64,000 nt of DNA from Epiperipatus broadwayi (Eukaryota > Onychophora > Udeonychophora > Euonychophora > Peripatidae): positions 2,175,001-2,239,000 of the forward strand of contig JAQFVV010000017.1 of the NCBI GenBank assembly GCA_028023455.1, read 5' to 3'. Below, piece by piece: positions 12,725 through 25,055 of the stretch. A program made the position numbers and the translations under genes. The stretch's first letter is position 1. Each line of letters starts with the position of its first letter. The notes under the pieces were generated by a model that was not told the origin of the DNA, ran no database searches, and saw nothing but the letters and a program-made list of their open reading frames with translations.

Positions 12725-13090
12725 AATATTTGATTGAATATAAGTATAATTTATATACTTGTAGTTTTAGATGTAACTATAAGGGTCTTGAATACAGGTT
12801 TACAAGCTCCTTTCAGCTATCTGCTCTATCTCATACAACTGATGGACATAATCACACACATATAAAAAAGGTAAATGATCTCCAATATAAGTATTTCAGG
12901 CTGAACCAGCACTCATCAGCTGGTTCAGATCATTATCTCCCATATATTCATAATCAGTGCTTGGTTTATATTAAGGTAGCAACTCTTCACACTTTAATGG
13001 ACAGGTTTCAATTTACTCTGCTCTCCAACTATTCAACCATACATACTATTGAAAATCTGATGATGGAAAGCCCAATCTTAAATTTGCAAA
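12725..13090 (-). repeat. Hammerhead-bearing repeat, copy 4 (minus)
   Basis: It shares AATGGACAGG, ACTATTGAAAATCTGATGAT and the ribozyme with the other copies. It also has an extra terminal block, ATATTTGATTGAATA to ACAGGTTTACAAGC (12725-12812), repeated alone at 29927-30012. The 126-codon frame at 12730-13110 on plus is a translation of the repeat and not a gene. Confidence 0.8.
12877..12931 (-). ncRNA. Type I hammerhead ribozyme motif (copy 4)
   Basis: Minus strand: CTGATGA (12919-12913), stem II GTGCT/AGCCT with one mismatch, GAAA, stem III ATAC/TTAT, cleavable A, TTGG. Stem I pairs CCAG/TTGG and then, past a GAA bulge, GATCT with AGATC in full. The outer helix differs from other copies on both strands yet still pairs, which is compensatory change. 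Confidence 0.85.
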
Positions 13091-13599
13091 TAATATTATT
13101 ATTTATATAACATATGTCCAATAAACTGTTACCAAAAATTTGTGCATAAATTATTTATTTTAATGATAGGGTTGAGAATAAATTTTGATACAACAGAAGT
13201 AATGTTAACAGATTTGTATTGTTTAAAATTATTATAATGAATAAAAACAGAATTGAAAACATATTTTATCTGTCTGTTAAATTAGATGGTGTTGATTAAA
13301 GCAAATGAAGTAAAGAAAATAAATAACAAAATAAAGCACAGTTTGTAATGCATTTGGAAGACTGCAACAGAAATATACTTAGTGTATTATTAAATCTACA
13401 TTTTGAGAAGTCAAATTTTTGCAAAGAAACTGGCAAATAACTAGTTTGTATATCCATGTAAAATACAGCTAATAGCTTCTCAAACATTTTATATTTACAA
13501 TCACCAACACTTTTTTAATTTTATTTTATTAAATCAATATAATTTGTATTATTTCCATGCCACAGCTATATGAAATTGCCTAGTGAATATATCAGACAA
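13091..13599. other. AT-rich DNA, nothing recognised
   Basis: No domain, RNA or clear repeat is visible in this stretch. Confidence 0.4.
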
Positions 13600-13985
13600 C
13601 CAATTAATAAACATACAAGCATATATTATAAAATATTACCAAATTCACTATTTCTTTTATTATGCTGTAATATCTTATATAAACGCAATTTATCCATTCT
13701 ACTTTGAACACTTTTTAACAAAAAACATTTTGTTGTACATATATGCATACACAATCTTATGTTTTGACTATCCTGCAATCTTCTTCAGAGTCCCTTTTTA
13801 TTTTAATTTTTTAAAAGTAAAAAATAGTTTTTTTAATCATTTTTTTATTTAAAAAAAAATTAAACTAAAAGTGACTTTGAAGAAGACTGCATGAAAGTTG
13901 AAACATAAGATTGTGTATGCATATCTGTATAATAAAAGGTTTTTTGATAAAAAGTGTTCAAAGTATGGATAAATTGCATTTATAT
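13600..13985. mobile_element. Foldback element FB2, copy 1
   Basis: Inverted arms 13610-13800 and 13860-13985 surround an A/T-rich centre. Each arm contains the complement pair ACAATCTTATGTTT / AAACATAAGATTGT and CTGAAGAAG...AAAC. The second family copy is at 45135-45490. No coding capacity. Confidence 0.75.
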
Positions 13986-14368
13986 TATAAAATACTGTTT
14001 GCTAAACTTGTCATAAAAATATAATATGCCAGTGAATATCAGTTTGGTTACAATTTAAGAGTGTGGAGATTAAAGAAATACTACAAAGGTAACAAAAATA
14101 ATATTTAATTATCTAATACAATAATTCTAATTAGTACATAAGTTGACTATTTATAACTTTGTTTATGAATACTATAAAAAATTATACATAAATTTTAATT
14201 AAGAAAAGGAATTTTTATTATAATAATGATATAGAGTATTGATATGATTCAAATACTAATATTAATGTTAGGTTATAATTTAAGGCTTCAATATTGTCAA
14301 CATTAAACGGACTCGTATTGTGAAGAATATTAAATATATTATTTATCATTATTATAAATAAGCATTTA
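13986..14368. other. AT-rich DNA, nothing recognised
   Basis: No gene or structured repeat seen. Confidence 0.4.
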
Positions 14369-14369
14369 C

Positions 14370-14450
14370 ATCACATGATCACCATCCATTGATTACTCAG
14401 GTTGGCACAGGGTGGCACTACTGTATGGAGAGTTTTGCCTTGTTTATAAG
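14370..14450. repeat. FB1 end fragment
   Basis: ACATCACATGATCACCATCC followed by GGTGGCACTACTGTATGGAG and TTTTGCC match the outermost parts of the FB1 arms, with the interior deleted. Confidence 0.65.
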
Positions 14451-14544
14451 CATTTACATAAGAAATATTTAAATCAGTTGTAATTACTCTTTATTTTATC
14501 ATCAAAAATGGAAATCAACGAAGTCCTTTGTGCTGTTGTTTTCA

Positions 14545-15145
14545 TATAAATTATAATTAGTAATTAAAATATCATATACAACAGCTATATATATATCTTA
14601 ATATTAATTATCCATAAAAAACTTTTGTTCATCACGTGGTTTTGTGGTCTTGTCAAATGTTAAGCATCTATTTGAATGTTAATTAATTATTGCAGATGGA
14701 TCACCATCTAGTGTTCTATAATGGAAGCAAAATAACAACAATCACAAAATGAAATATGAATAAAACATAATAAAATTATAATACAGAGATTCAATAAAAT
14801 TTCAAAAATTAACTATAACTGTCAATTAAAAGTGAATGGAAAATTATTAAGGTAGTTCATATAAAATTGTATAGAATGTGTTTTATTTATTCCGTATATT
14901 GTAATATTATAGAGGTAATTCTTTGAAATTTGATAGAATCTGTGTATCATAATTTTATTCATATTTTATTTTGTTATCATTATTTATTTCCATCATAAAA
15001 CACTAGATGGCATTCTATACAAATAATTGGTTAACATTAAAATATATGTTAAATATTTGAAAAGGGCACAAAACCATGTGCAAAAGAAGTTTTTATGTAT
15101 AATTATTATTAATATATATAGTTATTGTATATGATATTTTTATCA
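14545..15145. repeat. Foldback FB4 (about 600 bp)
   Basis: The left arm (14545-14815) and right arm (14920-15145) are inverted and about 80% alike by eye. CATCTAGTGTTCTATAATGG faces CCATCATAAAACACTAGATG, and TCATCACGTGGTTTTGTG faces CACAAAACCATGTGCAAA. No ORF. Only copy recognised in this window. Confidence 0.75.
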
Positions 15146-15186
15146 TTTATTATCTTTATTTTATATATTTAAATATATCTTACCCA

Positions 15187-15345
15187 GGCCAACTGGTGAG
15201 TGCTGGTTTAGCACAAAATACGTATATTGGTGATTATTTATCTTTTCTGCATGTGTGTGGTCATGTGTATCAGTAGTATGATATATGTGGATAGTGAAGG
15301 GGCTTGAAATTCTGAGTTCAAATCCCCTATATTTTAATGTACATT
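15187..15345 (+). repeat. Hammerhead-bearing repeat, copy 5, degenerate core
   Basis: The ribozyme part (15187-15234) keeps stem II GTGCT/AGCAC, stem III ATAC/GTAT and stem I CCAA/TTGG perfectly. However, CTGATGA reads CTGGTGA and GAAA reads AAAA, so two core bases are lost and activity is not expected. Downstream, GAGTTCAAATCCCC (15314-15327) resembles a Pol III B box. Upstream of 15187 the family sequence is absent, so the copy is 5-prime truncated. Confidence 0.8.
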
Positions 15346-16044
15346 ACTTAAATTATTAAACATTTAATTATTCATCTATATTCATCATGTCAAAATTTTG
15401 ACTTGAGTTCAAAAATATATTTATTTGTAGTTGCAGTATTTTGGAATCTAAAAGCAAATAGCAAGGTCTTTCTTATCTATTATTTCTTTGTAGAAATTTT
15501 CATGCAGTTTTCAGTTCAGACTCTAAGGACAAAGACTTCAATGGATGTAAAAAATGAAAAAGTAATATCTGTGACTGACTCAAAAGAAAGCCACCTTAGC
15601 CAATCAGAAGCAATTTGACTCAAAAATTGTGTCAACAGGTTTGCAAATCATATTGCTTAAAAGTCGTTTTTTATGCTAATACTTTTGGGCAGATTTTCAT
15701 TCTCTTTTTCTTAATTGTTAAAAACTGGTATGGTGTCCTTGGGATCTTCCATTTCCGCTATCTGGAATAAACTCTAGTAACTTCTATTAAACTGAATGCT
15801 CCATTGATTTATAACCATACTAAATATTTACAAACATCACACACTAGATTTACAAAACACATAGATTTACTTTTTTAGTCTTGGGCTTTAAAAAATAGAC
15901 CTTTCTAACAAAAATAAATTTACAAAGAAAAGTAGATAATTTAAAAAAAAATTTAGCCAATAATTATTTGGCTATGCTTAATTTTAAAATTAATTTAATT
16001 AACATGGAATTATATTTTCTTTGTGAAAATTGTTCAATATAGTG
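15346..16044. other. AT-rich DNA, no gene recognised
   Basis: A 71-codon plus frame (15403-15618) has a hydrophobic start but no domain I can name, and no splice context supports it. Confidence 0.4.
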
Positions 16045-16250
16045 CCTTTACATGTCATCATCATCATCATCATCATCAACCATTATCAATCCACTGCAGG
16101 GTGAAGGTCTCTCCAAGTTCAATCCATCTTTTCTGATCTTTAGCTTCTCTTCTCCACATCACCCCTGCACACTTTCTTATTTCATCCATCCATCTCACAT
16201 GTGGGCTCTTTCTAGGTCTTTTACAATCTCTTGGAATCCAGATTAAGATT
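16045..16250 (-). mobile_element. LINE 3-prime end with (TGA)n tail
   Basis: On the minus strand one frame reads WIPRDCKRPRKSPHVRWMDE, then IRKCAGVMWRREAKD and WIELGETFTLQ. This is the usual C-terminus of an RTE-like or related LINE ORF2 (K/R-rich RP.K..VRW.D.IRK....W...A.D...W). It is followed by a stop and by (TGATGA)n, seen as (TCA)n at 16053-16078 on plus. The frame is nearly intact over about 60 codons, making this one of the youngest fragments here. 5-prime truncated. Confidence 0.85.
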
Positions 16251-16261
16251 TCAATTGTATA

Positions 16262-16520
16262 TTATTATTAATAATAAATCTAATAATGATCAAGGCTAGA
16301 CAGGTATTCAGTGTAAATATATGAAAGCAGTCAATATTTAAATAATACCAATATCATTAACAGTCAACAATCTCAATGTTTCCAAGGCAACCATCTTTAA
16401 CCAAAAAAAATGGAAATTCCCCTTTATCTATGGACTAATAGGTTTATATAGAGGTTTATACAGACATTAAAAATTTCAATTTGACTATAGAGAGTGAAAT
16501 TATAAATATAAACAGGTTTA
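16262..16520. repeat. Direct repeat left of zinc-knuckle ORF
   Basis: Blocks TAATAATGATCAAGGCTA, AATACCAATATCATTAAC, CAAGGCAACC and TTTCAATTTGACTATAGAGA recur in the same order at 17600-17800, on the other side of a broken gag-like ORF. A third partial inverted copy is at 31605-31690. Confidence 0.65.
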
Positions 16521-16592
16521 AATAAACCTCATTAAACAGGTAAACACAACCTGTTCTGAAAGCAAACTAACATCACATTATTTAAAATCATC

Positions 16593-17229
16593 CTGAAGAA
16601 AGACATTACCCAACATTATTTCATACAGACATTACTCCATTAATAACCACCTTTACAAGAGTCCCCCCCCCACCAGTGTTACTTCTGTAAACTCAGGAGT
16701 CACCTAGTGCATGACTGTCTGGCAAGAATATGTAATATCTGTCAAGAAAGGAAAAATAGATGTCATAGATGTTGTGTTCCTGGTTTGGTTCCATAAGATA
16801 GTAATAACTCACCTACAAGGGGATTGATCACAATTGGAAATGCGGAAGACCCCAGGATGCAATTAGGGGCTATTAAAGCCTCAAGCATCTCAATGGATAA
16901 TTTACATGAGATTCCTGGAGTCTCCATTGTCCCAATGGACATTTCAATTCCAGAGCCATATAGTGAAGATAGTTCATCCTCAGGCACCATAATAGACATC
17001 ACCCCTACAGATATAGAAGCCATTGAAGATGATGAATCCCCTCCCCTACAAGGAATACAACCCAACAAATCTATTAAATGCAAGAATCGTAAGAAGATCA
17101 GAACTTGAAGGAGATCATTGTCATATTGGGAGAAGACCATTAGAAAATTTATCACCAGATCTAACTGAATTAGATAACTTGGACCCCACTGATCATGCAG
17201 AAAAGAAAAGGAGGAAAATCCTGGTTTAG
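16593..17229 (+). pseudogene. Gag-like zinc-knuckle ORF, broken
   Basis: The frame starting after a stop at 16590 contains CYFCKLRSHLVHDC (16677-16718), a perfect C-X2-C-X4-H-X4-C zinc knuckle. This is the nucleic-acid-binding signature of retroelement Gag/ORF1 proteins. A second cysteine cluster, CNIC...CHRCC, follows. A TAA at 16794 interrupts the frame, which then continues for 95 codons as an acidic, serine-rich tail (SEDSSSSG; DIEAIEDDESPP) to a TGA at 17106. A shifted frame continues a basic end (HAEKKRRKILV) to 17229. It is likely the C-terminal half of a retrotransposon ORF1 or Gag; no protease or RT is present. An LTR-type origin is possible given the flanking direct repeats but unproven. 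Confidence 0.65.
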
Positions 17230-17589
17230 TAAAGATCTAATACCAAAAGAAATTAACAACAATCAAACCAACCCAAAACCTATAGCATCTACAAATAAAA
17301 CCATGAAACCTAAAATGGATCTCCACAGTCCCCCTTAAGATGATAAAAATATATATTAAAGATATTATTTTAAAGGACTTAAACCTACATTAGAACATTA
17401 CCAAAAAGATTCTATGATAGAACTGTGCAACTTTTCCTTTGTTTTATTCTTTTGCTTTGTTAAAAAGCTTTCACCTACTTATTTCCCAAAAATGTAAACC
17501 TTAGATACAATAAAGATCTTTTACCTTTTAAAAAAAGTACCAAATAGTGAATTATAACTTTCAAATTGCGATTATAACTTTCAAATTAC
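17230..17589 (+). other. 3-prime untranslated-like region with AATAAA
   Basis: Downstream of the broken zinc-knuckle ORF, AATAAA at 17509-17514 is followed about 15 bases later by an A run (17529-17535). This is what a polyadenylation signal and a reverse-transcribed tail would leave. A 20-bp tandem duplication (ATTATAACTTTCAAATT) follows at 17551-17587. Confidence 0.45.
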
Positions 17590-17800
17590 ACTCATCATGT
17601 ATAACTTATATAATAAACTTAATAATGCTCAAGGCTAAATAGGTATTTAATGTAAATAAATGCAAGCAGTTAACACTTAAACAATACTAATATCATTAAC
17701 CATCTCAAACTGTTGTCAAGGCAACCTCCTTTAATCAATATATAGATACTAAAAATGGCAATTTGATTGTACAGAGTAAAATTATTAATTGTTAATGATA
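17590..17800. repeat. Direct repeat right of zinc-knuckle ORF
   Basis: Same orientation and block order as 16262-16520, about three-quarters alike by eye. It is directly followed by TAATGATATTGGTATTGTTT, the complement of its own CAATACTAATATCATTA block, so the right side also has a small inverted repeat. Confidence 0.6.
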
Positions 17801-18990
17801 TTGGTATTGTTTAAAATGCTTTCATGTGATTATTGTTAATATATATAATTTCATTATTACAGATAATAAAATCATTTAATTTAATAATTATAATTAATTG
17901 ATACCAGATTCACTCATTATTCAATTAAGACAATCAAAATACATGCAGAAAATGGAGCAATAAAGAATATTCATGGTTGGCTTATCAAGCAGTTGACACC
18001 TTCTAATATGTTAGGCTGATGTCTAATTACTTTTTATAATTATCACCACTAGTTTTATTTTTATTTTGTAGAAACAATATATTTTTATTGAGATATCATC
18101 TCTGTATAAAACTGATTGGTGATTATACGATATATATATAATTTAAAAATATCAGTATCACCTATTGTTAAATTACTTCAGTAGCATGACCATGAAACAA
18201 ACATAAAGTCTGAAGAAAGCATCATGGATAAAAGGTAAATCTCTTTCATGTAGGCCATGAAGATGTTAAATATATTAAAATTCAGAATTGTTGATTTGAA
18301 GCATCAGTGACAGTCCATAAAATTTGTAAAACCTAAATCTTTTATCCATATTGTTATCTAAACATGGCCCCTATAAGCAAGAGCTTTTGTCTTATCATGC
18401 AAGGATACCATGGAAAACCTTGAGGGCTTTTTCCCTTTCTTCTGATAAGTCACCCATTAAGATGCAATCTTCATGAACATTCAAAATTTGTTGTAAAATA
18501 TGACAGAAATGATGATTTGGTCATACCATCTTGATCTATTTATCTAGCATTTGATATTTTTGATTAGTTCTTGACATATTTTGCTCTGGTATAACTATTC
18601 TGCATGGTAGATGACATTGCTTCAATATAACCTATTTAAAAATCTGCTTGATAAGGTTCACATCCATCTGGAATCCTTAATAGCAGGTGAAAAATTATTT
18701 TGTCCATCTTATGGCAAAGCTTAAAATCTTTATGGGTTTTTTAAGTGCTTCTCCTGTTCCCCGAATAGATGTTTTTTTTCTATCTGGTACAATTAATTCT
18801 TTATTAAAACAGTAATGTGATGTGATGTGATGTGATGTATTATGGCTTCTCCTTAAACGAAGTCAAAAATATCTCAGCAATTATGCCCAGATAAACCTGT
18901 TAGCCACTTTCTTTTACATTCCCCACTCTAAATTTACCCATAATCTGCTCTATCCCATTTCCACAACACAATTTTGGTCAACTCTATAAC
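17801..18990. other. AT-rich DNA; (GATGT)n; possible decayed coding
   Basis: (GATGT)n lies at 18812-18838. Between about 18400 and 18720 the minus strand has short open pieces in different frames (one includes EDCILMGDLSEEREKALKVF). This looks like decayed coding sequence of unknown origin. Confidence 0.35.
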
Positions 18991-18994
18991 CTTT

Positions 18995-19155
18995 ATATAG
19001 CAAACTCTTCATATACTAGTGCCATCTAGTGTAAGTCATAGTAATCAATTGATTCCAGAATGTCTATACATAAAATCTCTATCTAGAGCCTATTCGTCCA
19101 ATATTTTCAGAATAGTGGATGACACTACTGTATGGACAGTTTGATACTGTTTTAA
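18995..19155. repeat. Short FB1 derivative
   Basis: AGCAAACTCTTCATATACTA and CATAAAATCTCTATCTAGAG match the left FB1 arm. GATGACACTACTGTATGGAC matches the right end. The interior is deleted, leaving about 140 bp. Confidence 0.65.
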
Positions 19156-20400
19156 CCGTTTGGTGATCATTTTATGATTTAGAGGTTTTAATTATCAGTG
19201 TATTTGACAATATTTTAGCTGCAAATCTGATCTAGTTTTTTTTTTTTATATTGATAAGCTTTTGGAAGTCAACTTTGTAAGGCCATTACACTTTTTACTT
19301 TCTGTGAAATATATTCTACTGGTTTCCTAGTAATAGCCTTTGCTTTATTACTCATTTCAACAGTTGTATGGTTTTTAAAAAAATTCTAATTACAGTATTT
19401 TATAACATTTCTGTTTCTTTATTCCTATTTATATTTATTTAGACTTTTCACAGAATCAGGACATAACTTTTAACAAATGTTTGTCATGACAATATAAGAT
19501 TCAATTCTAATCTCATCTGTAATTTACTTTAAAGCATAAAAACTATTTTTACAATATTTATTTGCGATTATATTTAATATACTTAATAAATATATTTGTA
19601 ACCCTAAAAGTTACTTAATATATTTGTGTGGGTGGACACATCTGCTTTTCGTAAAAAAAAAAATTAACACACGCGCACATATGCATATTTTATGTGTATC
19701 CGTTTATGCATATATAAAACAATCTATTTACAATAATGAATTTCATATAGACATATATATGTAATATTGTGAAAGTGTCTATTATTCACACACGCACTAA
19801 AATCGACACACAAGTTGTTTTAAAATCATAGGTGGTCCACCCATGTTTAGAGCTTACTCTTTAAATAAACAACAATTACTGACCCTGCCTAAGTTAGGAT
19901 TTGGATTTATTATGTGCCTAATTTTTTAAATCGGAATATTACTCGCACAAATTCAGTTTATATCTCAAAGGGAAGAAAATTTTTTTCATTTTTAACTTCC
20001 ACAATATTAAACATATATAAACCACTCTATTAATAACTATTACAGACAGTTATAATCATTGATTCGTTCTATAACTTCTCTCAATACTTATATGTAACCC
20101 ACATTGTAAAGACCGCTATTAAATCCACTGTGTTCTTTTGGTTAGTTTGAATCTAACGTTCTTTGTAGATAAATTGTAATTTTCTTGGTAAAGATTTTAT
20201 ATGAATTGATGAAAACTAATAGGGTTGTTATTTCTAATCTTTTTTATAATCTTAATATCAATAACTTCATTTCAACTGGTTTATCTTTATTTTATAGATA
20301 TTTATTATATAGTTTTGTCTTTTTTTTTTTCAATATACATCATCTGCTTCTTTCAATAAATCAATAATAGTTATTTCCTTTATTAGAGTTTTTCTCTTCT
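19156..20400. other. AT-rich DNA, no gene recognised
   Basis: No domain, structured RNA or clear repeat. Short ORFs near 20185 are T-rich and unsupported. Confidence 0.4.
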
Positions 20401-20404
20401 TCAT

Positions 20405-21265
20405 AGATTTAGCAAACTCTCCATACAGTAGTGCCACCAAATGCAAGCTTTTGTAATCAATAGGTGCAAGAAGATTTGTGCATAAAATCTTTATCTCATG
20501 CCTACTCAACCAATATCCTCAGACTGGTTTCTAGTTTGTGGCTTTCATCAGTAAGAAGCCTTAGATTTGAGAACACTGTATCTTATATCTTACAATCTAA
20601 TGAAACCCTTCAGCAGCCACCTTTTATCTACTTGGCTAATTAAAAGGTAGAAGCCCAAGATGAAAACACAATGGTGTTTTCAGTCTAAGTTCATTCTCTT
20701 GTATAGTCATCTACACTTTATAGTGTCTTTGGTTTTTGAAAAACCACAATCACCATTACCCCAAGGACAGAATAGATACATCCAAACATCATGTGATCAC
20801 CATTTTATATGCTTGTGTAGGGTGTTGCCTGTGTATGCACATGAAATCGTGATCTCGTGATGTTTTAGTGGTGAAAAACCAGACATCAAAATATATAGAT
20901 GCCGAAATGAATTCAGGTCTATATGATTATACAAGTAAATAAGCATGAATTAAAAACATCATGTTTTCATTTTGAGCTCCCAGCTTTATAATTAACCAAA
21001 TAGGTAAAAAGGTAGCCGTTGACGGGTTGCATTAGATTCTAAGAACTAGGTGCAGTACTCTCAAAATCAAGGCTTCTTACTAATGAAAACCACAAGCTAA
21101 AAACTAATCTGGGGATATTGGATAAGTAGCCACTGGAGATTTTATGCACAAACCTTCTTGCATCCATTGACTATGAAGTCTTACACTTGGTGGCACTTCT
21201 GTAAGGAGAGTTTGCTAATATTACTAACATCCTGTGTAAATAATGATCACGTGATGTTTTGATGG
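20405..21265. mobile_element. Foldback element FB1, copy B
   Basis: The left arm begins GCAAACTCTCCATACAGTAG and the right arm ends with its complement at about 21190-21225, then GATCACGTGATG. Both arms pass through GTGCATAAAATC and the TGCAGTACTC/GAACACTGTA block. The centre (20760-20880) holds an extra pair of CATCACGTGATC-like ends, suggesting a smaller inverted unit inside. The 66-codon ORF at 20660 is repeat translation. Confidence 0.75.
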
Positions 21266-22179
21266 CTTCATAGATTTAATTAATTTCATGCCTCAGTTCT
21301 CCATTTAAAATTGTTGGCAATCAGAAGATGTAGTAAGCATAGATTCTTTTTTTTTGCTCTTTATTATAGTATATACTTTGTCAACATTTTTTCAATATTC
21401 TTCAACAGCTTCTTTTAAGAAATCAATAATAATTCTGTCCTTTCTTAGATATTTTCTTTTCTTCCCAGATTTAATTGCATCCCTAAGTTCTTCTGAATCA
21501 AAATGCTTGGCAAGTAAGAAAATATAATAATTAGAGAGATTCCTTTGTTTTTTTTTTTACTATATAATTCTTTCTAGAACTCTTTTCACGATGTCGTCCC
21601 CAAGCTCGTTTTATTTTATGGTCAAACTATAAATATTGATTGTAAAGGGTGAATAACTTTTAAATATGTATTTTAAAATGATTGACAGATATTTGTAATG
21701 TAATTAAAATTAAATGATTACGTCTAATGGAAATGATTGCAAAAATAGCTTTCAATAAAATCATAACTGTCCTACAAAGCGGATTAATTACACTTGTAGA
21801 TTTTATTGCTTCGACCTGTCAATAAATTGTAGATTTTGATTCACAGCTATAAAAATATGATCACCTTTGCTTAGCAATAAAGGAAAAAATCAAGTATGAA
21901 AACATTCATTATAATGAAAATTATTTGATTTTGCTCTTTTTCCAATAGCTTCCGCCATTTTCCCCTAGTACGTAACATTGTTTTTAAAAAGCTTTAAAAC
22001 GTTTATATATTTTTTCTATTAATTAACCAACTTTCTACTCTATTTAATTTTTCTCAGATTTGTTTTGGAAAAAAATTAATAATACGAATTAATTATCATC
22101 GTTATATGATTACAATTTAATGAGGCTTAAATTCAAGAATTTAGAGACTATTTAATGCAAAAGTGATCTAGTCGCTCTT
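21266..22179. other. AT-rich DNA, no gene recognised
   Basis: TCTTTTTTTTTGCTCTTTATTATAG and the TTCTTTTCTTCC.AGATTTA block recall the left flank of FB1-B (20370-20410), which may be an older flanking duplication. Nothing else is seen. Confidence 0.35.
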
Positions 22180-22440
22180 TTCCTATCTTTTCTGTTCCCA
22201 ATCTCCCACTCCCCTTTTTATTTGGTCAATAATCATGTGCGTGATGTCTCCTAGTCACAGAACAGACTTTGTTTGATCTCCCCTCCCCTTCGTCTCTGAA
22301 TAGAAAGAATTAACAATTACAGTGTCACAAATCCCTTAAACCCATTGGTGCCTGTGATTTACCAGATTCGTCCAGGGCGGAGCAACTGTCGACTTTAGAA
22401 TTTGGTTGGAGGAAAATTGCGAGGAGAAAGAAAAATAAAA
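22180..22440. other. Locally G+C-richer single-copy-like island
   Basis: The sequence is visibly richer in C and G (CCCACTCCCC; CCAGGGCGGAGC) than its surroundings and matches no repeat in this window. It is not open over a gene-like length. It could be a promoter, an untranslated exon or conserved non-coding DNA; sequence alone cannot decide. Confidence 0.3.
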
Positions 22441-24254
22441 TTATTTAACATCACTTTTTTTATTCAACGGATTTTTTTTTGCACAATTTGCCAAAACACT
22501 GAAGTATATATTTTTTTATTCAGTCTAAAATCAGATAATATAAAAATATCGTATCATTTTCTAAAATCGTATTTCTAAATTTCAATTATGTTCTCTATGA
22601 ATAAGGAAAGTTTTTTTTACTTAATAATACACTTAACGTGTTGTTTTATTTTTCTAATTTTAAAATTAGTTATTGGGCTTCTAAAAATGTAGCTTATATA
22701 TATTATTAATATTTTTGTTTTGTAGATGTATGTGTAGATGACATATATATATATAGCAAGCTGACTGTTTAATTAGTGATACAAATAATAAAGTAAAATG
22801 AAAAACACAACCACTGAACGGATTTCAAATATATATAAAAATAAAGGTACTTTTCTGAAGTGTAACTCTGTATGGAATATAAAGGGAGAAATAATAAGTG
22901 CGTATGAATGGTCAATGTTAGATAAAATTAATAATATAAACATTTGGGGGGAAATATTTATGTTGAGATAACTGAGAAGAGGGGGAAAAACAGGATCTGT
23001 ACAAAAGAAAAATCAAAAGGGGAAATAGGAGTGAAATGATTTTTAGAAAGGAGATAAATATGAATATTTGAAAAAGCGAAATTAAAAAGTAGTCTTGAAA
23101 CAAAATGATTTGAAAGAAAGTGCGGGGATTTATTTTTATGCAAATGATTGGTGTGATTTATATATATACACACACACACAATGTAAACAGTTGTGATTTC
23201 CAATTTTATGAATTTCGTCAGTAAATATGTAAAATAAAACACGAACCATCCTTTTTACATTCAGTTCTACATCGCAGTTTTCGCGAAGTTGAAATATTTT
23301 ATAAATTTAATATTTCTGTAGAAATATTATTCATTATTGGATAATCTCTACACTAATGAGTGACTAATAAAAATTAATAATATTTTATAAATTTGTTCTA
23401 CACTTTCCATTGTTGTTTTTTATCTAACCGCATTCATACCTTCAGTCGTGTGAAAAAGAATCATCCAGTGAGATAAAATTTTCCGATTTATCAAAAAAAT
23501 TAAAAATATTGTCAGAATTCGCAACAACTGAAAAGTTAATCTATGAATTAATTTATGTAAATTTTGAAATAGAGTTACAATTTTGATTTTATTGTATTTC
23601 TGTGAAACACTGGAGAAAAACAATGCGGATTATATACGTTAGCCGGTAACATCGCAGTAAATTCAAGCAATAATTCTATGCTTACATATATATAATGATA
23701 CACTATTAGGCAAATGAAATAAACATACAAAATATTATGAAAATTATTTTAATTATACATTATTTATTATAATAAAAGTTTTATATTTATAACCATTTTA
23801 AATTGTTTGGATTTTTATTTTATTTTGAACTTTGGAAATTATCAGTAGTCTGTTCCGAAAATTTTTTGATTAAGTTGTCACGTAATTTTATTTCAGTTTG
23901 TTATTCAATAAATATTTTCATTATTGATAGTTATTATTATTTCTGATAAATAAATAATTGAATGCGTTGTTATCAAGAATTCATCAGAAGTTCGATCGCC
24001 GGGTACCAGAATTGGCCCATAAATTAAACTAATATCATGTTCTCTTTCTTTTTATTTCCAAAAAACTTTTTTACTTAGGAAATTACAGGTAACCTTGTAT
24101 TTTTTTTTTATATAGCTTAGAAAAAAATATAAATATATAGATGGACATATCATGTGCAAATAACCTTGTGTGTGTGTGTGTTTTGTCTAGAAAAATAAAT
24201 CTTTACATTACAACTAGTTGCTGAAAGTTACATGGTCACATTATTACTTCTTTA
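22441..24254. other. AT-rich DNA; short repeat copy and microsatellites
   Basis: Positions 23310-23385 hold a copy of the 80-bp repeat of 1028-1115. Simple repeats lie at 22742-22755 (AT), 23169-23180 (AC) and 24168-24181 (GT). Overlapping minus ORFs at 22918-23242 are low-complexity. Confidence 0.5.
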
Positions 24255-25055
24255 CTAACACTCATAAATATCACTTGATAACCATTTCCTATGCTTACAT
24301 TAGCTGTTTAAACTGTGGAAAACTCTCAGTATAGTAGTGACACAGACACAGGATGGTTTGTGCATAAAATCCCTATTTAGTGCCTACTCATCCAATATTC
24401 TCAGACTAGTTTCTAGCTTGTGGCATTCCTCTGTGAGGAGCCTTCAATCTGAGAACACTGCACTCAAATCTTAAGTTCTAATGCAACACTCCAACAGCCA
24501 CATTTTACTCTTTTAGCTAACTATAAACCTATGAGTCCAAGATGAAAACAAGATAATGTTATCAATCCAAGCTCTTTTGCTTGTATAGTTATATAGATCT
24601 GAATCCAGTTCAGTATCCTGCATGTAGAGTAATGATGACTATGGTTTTTAAAAAATGAATGAATCCAAAATATATGGATACTGAACTGGGTTCATATCTA
24701 TATAACTATATAAGTGAAAGAGCTTGGATTGAAAACATGTTTTCATTTTGTGATCATAGCTTTATAGTTAACCAAATAGGTAAAAGGTCGCTGCTGGAGG
24801 GTTGCATTCGATCTTAAAGTCTAGTTACAGAACTTTCAGATTCAAGGCTCTTCACTGAAGAATGTCACAAGCTATAATCTAGTCTGGAGACATTGGATGA
24901 GGAAACACTAGATAGAGATCTTATATACAAATGTTTTTGCATTCCTTTGATTGTTAAGGCTTGTACTGGGTGGCGCTACCATAAGGAAAATTCACTACTA
25001 TATCAACAGCTTGGGTAAGCATAGAAAATGCTGATCATGTAATGTTTCACAAGGA
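24255..25055. mobile_element. Foldback element FB1, copy C
   Basis: The left end has ATCACTTGATAACCATTTCC-like sequence, CTTACATTAGCTGTTTAAAC, then AACTCTCAGTATAGTAGTG; the right end mirrors these near 24970-25050. Arms include TGTGCATAAAATCCCTATTT and GAACACTGCACTCAAATC. The central part (24555-24720) is a tight inverted repeat around GATCTGAATCCAGTTCAGTA. No ORF. About 800 bp, one of the longer copies. Confidence 0.75.

Noticed and set aside
12730-13110. 126-codon ORF on plus
   Set aside because: It lies wholly within a minus-strand hammerhead-family copy and reads through the ribozyme complement.
16763-17155. 130-codon minus-strand ORF
   Set aside because: It is antisense to the zinc-knuckle reading frame, which has the recognisable CCHC signature.
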